A stretch of 36,592 bases of DNA from JAQBQQ01 sp964633955 (lineage in GTDB: Bacteria; Patescibacteriota; Gracilibacteria; Peribacterales; Peribacteraceae), in assembly GCA_964633955.1 (NCBI GenBank), contig CAZWIA010000007.1:1-36592 (forward strand), written 5' to 3'. Within the stretch, counting starts at the first letter, position 1. The number at the start of each line of letters is the position of its first letter. Positions 32,289 to 36,592 of the stretch are shown piece after piece. The notes beneath the pieces are model-generated. The model ran no database searches and had not been told where the DNA came from. It worked only from the letters and a program-made list of their open reading frames with translations. The position numbers were made by a program, and so were the translations under genes.

Positions 32289-32693
32289 ATGCGGTGCGAA
32301 ACGCGGGAAATTCACCCTAGGTGGGGTGAGGTACTGGAAATCGGTTACGCCATTGCAGATCCAATGGGCGGCTACGCGTACGTGGATATCCACGTCAGCC
32401 GCTCGCTCACGAGCGAACTGGGCACTGCGCACTGCACGATCAGCATCCGGCCCGAGAGCTGGTACGTGAACCAGTTCAAGCAACCGCCATGCATCTGGCT
32501 GGGCCCCAGCGCAAGCTGCATCCAGGCAAAGCCCACGCACTGGACCAGGTGGCAGAAGAACCCGCAACCGGAAGCCAACCCCCAGCCGGAGTGGGACACC
32601 GATAACTCCCTCTTCTGGGACAATCGGAATAGCACGCTCATCTGGCTGCATCTGGGCGGCGTGTGGTACTGGCAGTTCGTACAGGGATGCTGA
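32289..32693 (+). CDS. Hypothetical Trp-rich protein
   Basis: The 134-residue product has nine Trp residues and several Cys, with no signal peptide and no recognised domain (GYAIADPMGGYAYVDIHVSRSLTSELGTAHC; later WLHLGGVWYWQFVQGC). The start codon lies inside the left 16-bp inverted repeat, so the first residues may be non-native. A later start is possible. A promoter 104 bp upstream and a strong terminator 28 bp downstream argue that it is a real transcription unit. Confidence 0.55.
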   Translation: MRCETREIHPRWGEVLEIGYAIADPMGGYAYVDIHVSRSLTSELGTAHCTISIRPESWYVNQFKQPPCIWLGPSASCIQAKPTHWTRWQKNPQPEANPQPEWDTDNSLFWDNRNSTLIWLHLGGVWYWQFVQGC

Positions 32694-32720
32694 CCTCCTC
32701 CGCCGGTGATCCACCGGCCA

Positions 32721-32750
32721 CCGGAACCCCTCCCCGGGGTTCCGGTTTTT
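32721..32750 (+). terminator. Strong intrinsic terminator
   Basis: CCGGAACCCC (32721-32730) pairs with GGGGTTCCGG (32736-32745), a perfect 10-bp stem with a 5-nt loop, followed by TTTTT. Confidence 0.9.
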
Positions 32751-32784
32751 GATGACATCGTGTGTTCATCGGGAGTTTCACACC

Positions 32785-32821
32785 GCATGTTAACCGGGGG
32801 TTAAACCCCCGGTTAACATGC
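32785..32821. repeat. Perfect 37-bp palindrome
   Basis: Two 18-bp arms (GCATGTTAACCGGGGGTT and its exact complement) surround a single A. There is no T-run, so it is not a classical terminator. The left arm overlaps the right 16-bp inverted repeat of the neighbouring cassette. It lies 74 bp beyond the rpsO stop. Confidence 0.9.
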
Positions 32822-32873
32822 TTTGGTAGCAGACATCTCACCAAAGCGACCGACCCATTCGGATCGGCCCCTC

Positions 32874-32901
32874 CTCATTCATGATTCACAATTCCTACTT
32901 C
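32874..32901. repeat. Heptad-repeat half element, 4 units
   Basis: The units CTCATTC, ATGATTC, ACAATTC and CTACTTC correspond to a right arm; no matching left arm was found. The last unit contains the rpsO stop codon. Confidence 0.7.
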
Positions 32902-33164
32902 TTCAGTCCGAGCGCCGTGAGCACCTCCTGGTACTCCTCCGGCTTGTTCATCTCCAGGTACCGGAGCTGCTTGCGCCGGTCGGCCACCTTGGCCAAAAGG
33001 CCGCGGCGGGCGGAGTGGTCCTTCTTGTGCTTCTGCAGGTGCTCCGTGAGCAGCTTGATCTCCTCCGTGAGGATGGCGATCTGCACCTGCGGCGAACCGG
33101 TGTCATCCGTGTGCTTGCGGTGCTTGGTGATGAGCTTCTTCTTCTTGGTCCGCTTGATGGCCAT
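32895..33164 (-). CDS. rpsO: Ribosomal protein S15
   Basis: The 89-residue length is exactly that of the family. MAIKRTKKKKLITKHRKHTDDTGSPQVQIAILTEEI and HLQKHKKDHSARRGLLAKVADRRKQLRYL are canonical; the helices bind 16S rRNA helices 20-22 early in 30S assembly. The start at 33164 fits the family better than an in-frame ATG nine codons upstream. The leader is CT-rich. pnp, the usual downstream partner, is displaced by 1.15 kb. Confidence 0.97.
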   Translation of the reverse strand: MAIKRTKKKKLITKHRKHTDDTGSPQVQIAILTEEIKLLTEHLQKHKKDHSARRGLLAKVADRRKQLRYLEMNKPEEYQEVLTALGLKK

Positions 33165-33253
33165 ACGGGTGGAAGGGGAGAAGATGAACAAAACGTGAGC
33201 CGCCGGACCGCTTCATCCATGTGGACGGAAGCAGTGCGGACGGAATTGCGCGT

Positions 33254-33281
33254 ATTGTACGGATACGACCTAAAAAAGCAA
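33254..33281 (-). promoter_or_regulatory. Promoter of rpsO
   Basis: On minus, TTGCTT (33281-33276), a 16-bp spacer and TACAAT (33259-33254) are seen. The leader is about 80 nt, long enough for S15 autoregulation, which I cannot confirm. Confidence 0.5.
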
Positions 33282-33409
33282 GACAAAGTGGAAAAGAATG
33301 CGCTTCAGCCCGTCAGACGTACAACCGCACTGACCAACGACACACCACGACATGGAGCACAGAATCTTCAAGTGCACATCCGTCCACCGGTCGCTACGAT
33401 CGGCTTCCT

Positions 33410-34660
33410 ATGGAATTCCTCACTCCCCTCCTGGTCGTTGCTGGATTTGGCACGGTGCTCTGGATGCTGAGTAGACGAACGGGCGGAGCGGGATCCACGG
33501 AAGAAGTGCACGCGCTTAATCAGCAACTAGCGCTCCTGAAGGCCAACCTGGAGCAGAAGAGCCAGGAAGCGGGACGGCTGGAGAAGCAGCTGGAACTGGA
33601 ACGGCGGGAGAGAGACGAGCAGGCCGGCAAGAGCAAGACGCTCTTTGCGCAGATGAAGCAGCTGGAAGCGCACGGTGAGAGCCTGAGCCGGGAGAACCAG
33701 GAGCTGAGGACGCGCGTGACCAGGTTTGAAGCCGAGCGCGAGCGCCGCGAAGAGGAGCAGGCCCAGAAGCTGGCCAAGCTGGAAGCGGCGGAGAACGCGC
33801 TTAAGCAGGAGCGGGAACGCGTCATCCGGGAAGACGAGGAACAGAAGAAGCAGCTGGAAGAGGCGCGCGACCGTCTCTGGGCCGACCACGAGCATACCGT
33901 GATTTCCTCCCTCACCGATCTCTGCAAGAAGCCGGAGTTCGCGTTCACTGCCTACAGCAATACCAACCTGCCGGAAGGCTTTGACGGCAGCCTCAAACCG
34001 GACTTCATGGTGGAATTCTTGGGGCAGTATGTAATCTTTGATGCCAAGGTCTCCAAAGCTAAGAGCCTGCAGACCTACATCACCAAACAGGTGACTGACA
34101 CCGTACAGAAAGCGATCGAGAACGGCAACGACAGCATCTATAAGACGATCTTCCTGGTCGTCCCCACGAGCGCGCTCGGGGAACTGAAGAACCATCACTA
34201 TGTGGTGGAAGGGTACTCCGTGTTTGTGGTGTGCCCTGAGGCGTTACCGGCCATCCTGGCCAGCCTCAAGCGGATCACGCTGTATGAATTTGCGGAGCAG
34301 ATGGATCCGCAGCAGCGGGAGAACATCGTGCAGCTGATCGCGGAGCTGGATTTCCACATCAACCTGCGCAATGCGGCGGAGATCGTCCTGTCCAAGATGG
34401 GAACCGATCTGCTGCATAAGGCACAGCGCGTGGATCCGTCACTCTCCGCGGAAGTTGCCGTGAAGAAGCAGCCGATGAACGCAAAGGCCGCCATTGCCAC
34501 CGCGGAGATCAAAAAACTTGTGACCAGACTGGAAGCGCAAGATGAAGCCTTGAACCAGATGGTCTCGCCACGAGCGCCGGTTGCGCAGCAAGACCTCCTG
34601 GAAGCCAAGGAAGTCCTGATCGACATCGTGAAGGAGGAGGTGGTGCAGCAGCTGCTGTAA
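33410..34660 (+). CDS. rmuC: RmuC-like DNA recombination protein, membrane-anchored
   Basis: The 416-residue protein starts with a membrane helix (about residues 4-20, TPLLVVAGFGTVLWMLS). A long coiled coil follows (about 30-160, Glu/Gln/Lys/Arg-rich heptads such as RLEKQLELERRERDEQ). Then comes the RmuC domain with a PD-(D/E)xK-type core, KPDFMVEFLGQYVIFDAKVSKAKSL (Asp ... Asp-Ala-Lys). RmuC proteins limit inversions between short repeats. That is notable in a genome with so many inverted repeats, but the link is only an inference. Confidence 0.82.
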   Translation: MEFLTPLLVVAGFGTVLWMLSRRTGGAGSTEEVHALNQQLALLKANLEQKSQEAGRLEKQLELERRERDEQAGKSKTLFAQMKQLEAHGESLSRENQELRTRVTRFEAERERREEEQAQKLAKLEAAENALKQERERVIREDEEQKKQLEEARDRLWADHEHTVISSLTDLCKKPEFAFTAYSNTNLPEGFDGSLKPDFMVEFLGQYVIFDAKVSKAKSLQTYITKQVTDTVQKAIENGNDSIYKTIFLVVPTSALGELKNHHYVVEGYSVFVVCPEALPAILASLKRITLYEFAEQMDPQQRENIVQLIAELDFHINLRNAAEIVLSKMGTDLLHKAQRVDPSLSAEVAVKKQPMNAKAAIATAEIKKLVTRLEAQDEALNQMVSPRAPVAQQDLLEAKEVLIDIVKEEVVQQLL

Positions 34661-34698
34661 ATGCGCACGTTGCTATAGGCAGCAAATATAAGCTTGCG

Positions 34699-34704
34699 TA
34701 TAAT
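34699..34704 (+). promoter_or_regulatory. Consensus -10 before the nucleotidyltransferase gene
   Basis: A perfect TATAAT lies 47 bp before the ATG. No good -35 is seen at the usual distance. Confidence 0.4.
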
Positions 34705-34751
34705 GTCTGACGTTGTCATTGCAAAAACCAATCCATAGTTATTCCTTCAAT

Positions 34752-35672
34752 ATGTCAGAAATCCTACAACCATCGGCCATAGTGTCCGAGAAGCTACCTA
34801 CGCTAAAGGCATTGGAAGATGCTTCTCTAGAAGTTCGCACAATGCTGGAAGATCTAGCAAAGCACGGTGATCTCGTCTCTGCTTCCTCCTTTGGATCATT
34901 TGCGGCAGATGACGGCGAATTAACTCGGACACGGGTCAGCGATCTAGATTGGATCATGATCTTTGCAGATACGAACTGCATGCACAATAACAGTATCTTC
35001 GGCCAATGTTTGGATTCTCTCGCAGCAAAACATGTGCCATTTCATAACCCAGTTCTCTCACTTGAGAACGTCAAACGGAAGAACCATATGATTGGCTCTT
35101 TACTCTATGGCATAGAGCGCAGCCCCAAGCGATTAATCATCGGGCAAGATCCGGTACAGCTATTCGCTCAGAATGGAGTATTCCCTCACGACCGGTCTAT
35201 TGCTGCTAAAACTTTTTCCACACTACCGCGCTACTTGTTGGAACATACATGCGTCGCAACATCGCGCCGACAAATGGAAGCTGACCACATTGCACCCGTA
35301 TTGCAGAGTGCAATTATGTATTTCCGCGATGTATATCGAACAATGTTCGTATTGCAAATATTGAAAGAAGATCCTCATTCACCTCTACTGCCTTCATTTG
35401 ATGGCTATGCCTTACTACATAGAAATATTGTAGACAAAGACTGTATTGAAATTGGAATGGGCCTCCATGCCTTTCAGCTAGAGTATCGTGATAGAATTAC
35501 TCTATTACTCGAGGAGTATGAGCGCACCGGGAATACTGAGCTGGTAAGAAATTATGGAGAGTGGCTGAAAACGCAAAAGGGGATTTTGGCGAATTCTGCA
35601 AAGTTTTGCCAAGAAAATATGAATCGGTTCTATGACGCATCTTTTGGTCCTGATAGCCCAGATTCACAGTGA
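34752..35672 (+). CDS. Nucleotidyltransferase-fold protein, unknown substrate
   Basis: The 306-residue protein has the minimal NTase pattern: GS at residues 48-49 (SSFGSFAADD) and SDLD at 63-66 (RVSDLDWIMIF), which supplies two metal-binding Asp. A helical C-terminal half follows. This could be an MNT-like, aminoglycoside-like or signalling nucleotidyltransferase; I cannot choose. The ATG at 34752 is preferred to a TTG at 34713. GC content is clearly below that of rmuC, which suggests recent acquisition. Its stop overlaps the next gene's GTG. Confidence 0.65.
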   Translation: MSEILQPSAIVSEKLPTLKALEDASLEVRTMLEDLAKHGDLVSASSFGSFAADDGELTRTRVSDLDWIMIFADTNCMHNNSIFGQCLDSLAAKHVPFHNPVLSLENVKRKNHMIGSLLYGIERSPKRLIIGQDPVQLFAQNGVFPHDRSIAAKTFSTLPRYLLEHTCVATSRRQMEADHIAPVLQSAIMYFRDVYRTMFVLQILKEDPHSPLLPSFDGYALLHRNIVDKDCIEIGMGLHAFQLEYRDRITLLLEEYERTGNTELVRNYGEWLKTQKGILANSAKFCQENMNRFYDASFGPDSPDSQ

Positions 35673-36481
35673 ATATGATTGATCCACGTAGTACTTCCCT
35701 GATTTGTCCGCGAAATGACGCAGAGAGCGCCACAATTCTCCACATAGGAAGCAATTTGGAGATGGATATTCACCAGTCACAGCAAAGTACTTGGTTCTGT
35801 CCGTTGGCATATGAACCACCCTCCACGTTTGAGAATCTCCATCCAGATGTGATTATTATAGAAATGCCTGGCATGGAAGAGGAAAATAGACTGAGGCAAG
35901 CGGGTCATAACGTGCATGTCATTGACCATCATGACTATCACTCTCTCAACATCATGCGATGGTCACCGCGAAGTTCGCTGGAACAATTTACAGATCTAAC
36001 CGGGCATACTCTCACGGCAAAGGAACAAATTGTTGCATGGAATGATCAGGAATATATTTACGGCCTTGTTGCCCGCAACGTACCGGAAGATCTCCAACGA
36101 TGGGTCCGTGAGTTTGACCTACTTGAACAGGGATATACTCAGCGCGAATTGTGCGCAGCACGAGAAACTCTCAAGCAAGGAGTGCAATTACCTAATGGCG
36201 TTTACTGCTACACAATGACGCACTGCCGATTTAGTCCAGTTATAGATGCACATGTCTTTGCAATGAACGGCAAGCTCACAAACATATGGTGTATTGGCCA
36301 ATCTGCGCACGGAGTAAGCTTCTTCTTCAGCGGGGAAGCTGGCATTGTACGAGAGCTATCCACAATTGGAGGATTCAGTAAGCTGAGTAACACATACTAC
36401 GGAGTATGGGGTGGCCACGAGCAAGGCGTGGAAGCCGTTAATCTGAATACAGCAAGGGAAATCCTCACGCGAAGACGGTAA
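35669..36481 (+). CDS. DHH-like phosphoesterase, divergent
   Basis: The 270-residue protein has VHVIDHHDYHS (DHH at 86-88), then RSSLEQFTDLTG and AWNDQEYIYGL, in the order seen in DHH-family phosphoesterases. Near the C-terminus GVWGGHEQGVEAV recalls the GGH motif of DHHA1 domains. The N-terminal DxD-type metal motif of the family is not evident, so catalysis is uncertain. The GTG at 35669 overlaps the upstream stop (GTGA), showing translational coupling to the nucleotidyltransferase; ATG 35675 is the alternative. It has the same low GC as its partner. Confidence 0.6.
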   Translation: MNMIDPRSTSLICPRNDAESATILHIGSNLEMDIHQSQQSTWFCPLAYEPPSTFENLHPDVIIIEMPGMEEENRLRQAGHNVHVIDHHDYHSLNIMRWSPRSSLEQFTDLTGHTLTAKEQIVAWNDQEYIYGLVARNVPEDLQRWVREFDLLEQGYTQRELCAARETLKQGVQLPNGVYCYTMTHCRFSPVIDAHVFAMNGKLTNIWCIGQSAHGVSFFFSGEAGIVRELSTIGGFSKLSNTYYGVWGGHEQGVEAVNLNTAREILTRRR

Positions 36482-36528
36482 CGCGTCATGGCATTCTCCC
36501 AGAGGAACTACGTCGTTACACTCCCCCT

Positions 36529-36592
36529 GTGTCATCCGACCTCATCTTCTCCGGCCTGAACGCGCCGCAGCGGCAGGCGGTGGAGCAATTGA
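36529..36592 (+). CDS. UvrD/PcrA-type helicase, N-terminal fragment
   Basis: From a GTG at 36529 the 21 visible codons read SSDLIFSGLNAPQRQAVEQL, the Q-motif region that precedes Walker A in UvrD/PcrA/Rep superfamily 1 helicases (usual form LNPxQxxAV). The gene runs off the right edge. The start follows CTCCCCCT, like other starts in this window, and GC is high again. Confidence 0.6.
   Translation, partial: MSSDLIFSGLNAPQRQAVEQL

Larger units (their letters stand above)
32287..32790. mobile_element. Possible cassette bounded by 16-bp inverted repeats
   Basis: ACATGCGGTGCGAAAC (32287-32302) and GTTTCACACCGCATGT (32775-32790) are complementary at 15 of 16 positions. They bracket one gene and its terminator. 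The cassette lies between rpsO and pnp, which are adjacent in many bacteria. Mobility is an inference; no transposase is encoded. Confidence 0.4.

Overview
The window is about 36.6 kb of GC-rich bacterial DNA with short intergenic spacers. It looks like a small-genome, uncultivated lineage of the Candidate Phyla Radiation (CPR), possibly Peregrinibacteria/Peribacteria. That placement is an inference. It rests on the archaeal-type PurP homologue, the minimal housekeeping set, LCP and zinc-ribbon proteins, and many lineage-specific membrane proteins. UGA behaves as a stop throughout, so there is no sign of the UGA-glycine code of Gracilibacteria/SR1. Two 100-N scaffold gaps are present. The gap at 10317-10416 hides the secF end and the tig start. 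The gap at 19593-19692 is an assembly artefact inside an LCP gene.

Layout. 1-2.4 kb: a partial Cys-rich exported protein, a PurP-like ATP-grasp enzyme, tRNA-Cys and a lipoprotein. 2.5-9.4 kb: a large surface protein with fibronectin III repeats, a PfkB sugar kinase, a conserved CPR-type protein, a membrane-anchored TPR protein and another anchored protein. 9.4-12.3 kb: secF, trigger factor and a degenerate pyroglutamyl-peptidase-like protein. 12.4-14.8 kb: rel and dtd, an operon on the minus strand. 15-17.1 kb: rplJ-rplL with a long attenuated leader, then a zinc-ribbon gene behind a consensus promoter. 17.2-20.8 kb: an acyltransferase-like membrane protein, an LCP cell-wall ligase and a polytopic membrane protein. 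21-23.9 kb: lexA, a four-helix-bundle gene, dinB and a RAYT transposase. 23.9-29.4 kb: valS, NUDIX, small proteins, FmdB-type zinc ribbon and a K+ channel. 29.5-33.2 kb: pnp and rpsO, separated by an opposite-strand gene. 33.4-36.6 kb: RmuC-like nuclease, a lower-GC nucleotidyltransferase/DHH-like pair, and the first codons of a UvrD/PcrA-type helicase.

The most striking signal lies between genes. At least nine spacers are built from 7-bp units whose sequence differs from locus to locus while the 7-bp phase is kept. Five are inverted (units such as GAATCAT in the left arm, ATGATTC-type units in the right). Three of these have exactly four units per arm. In one of those, between lexA and dinB, the loop is a complete gene for an S23/IVP-type four-helix-bundle protein whose start and last codons are made of repeat units. 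Related 9-bp repeats occur in gene tails, where they keep frame. A separate REP/RAYT system is also present: a transposase gene between perfect 25-bp inverted copies of a REP-like hairpin, plus a solo relative at 17.97 kb. A third cassette with 16-bp inverted ends splits rpsO from pnp.

Most starts lack a Shine-Dalgarno sequence and follow a pyrimidine-rich stretch. Promoters of sigma-70 type are recognisable at several genes.
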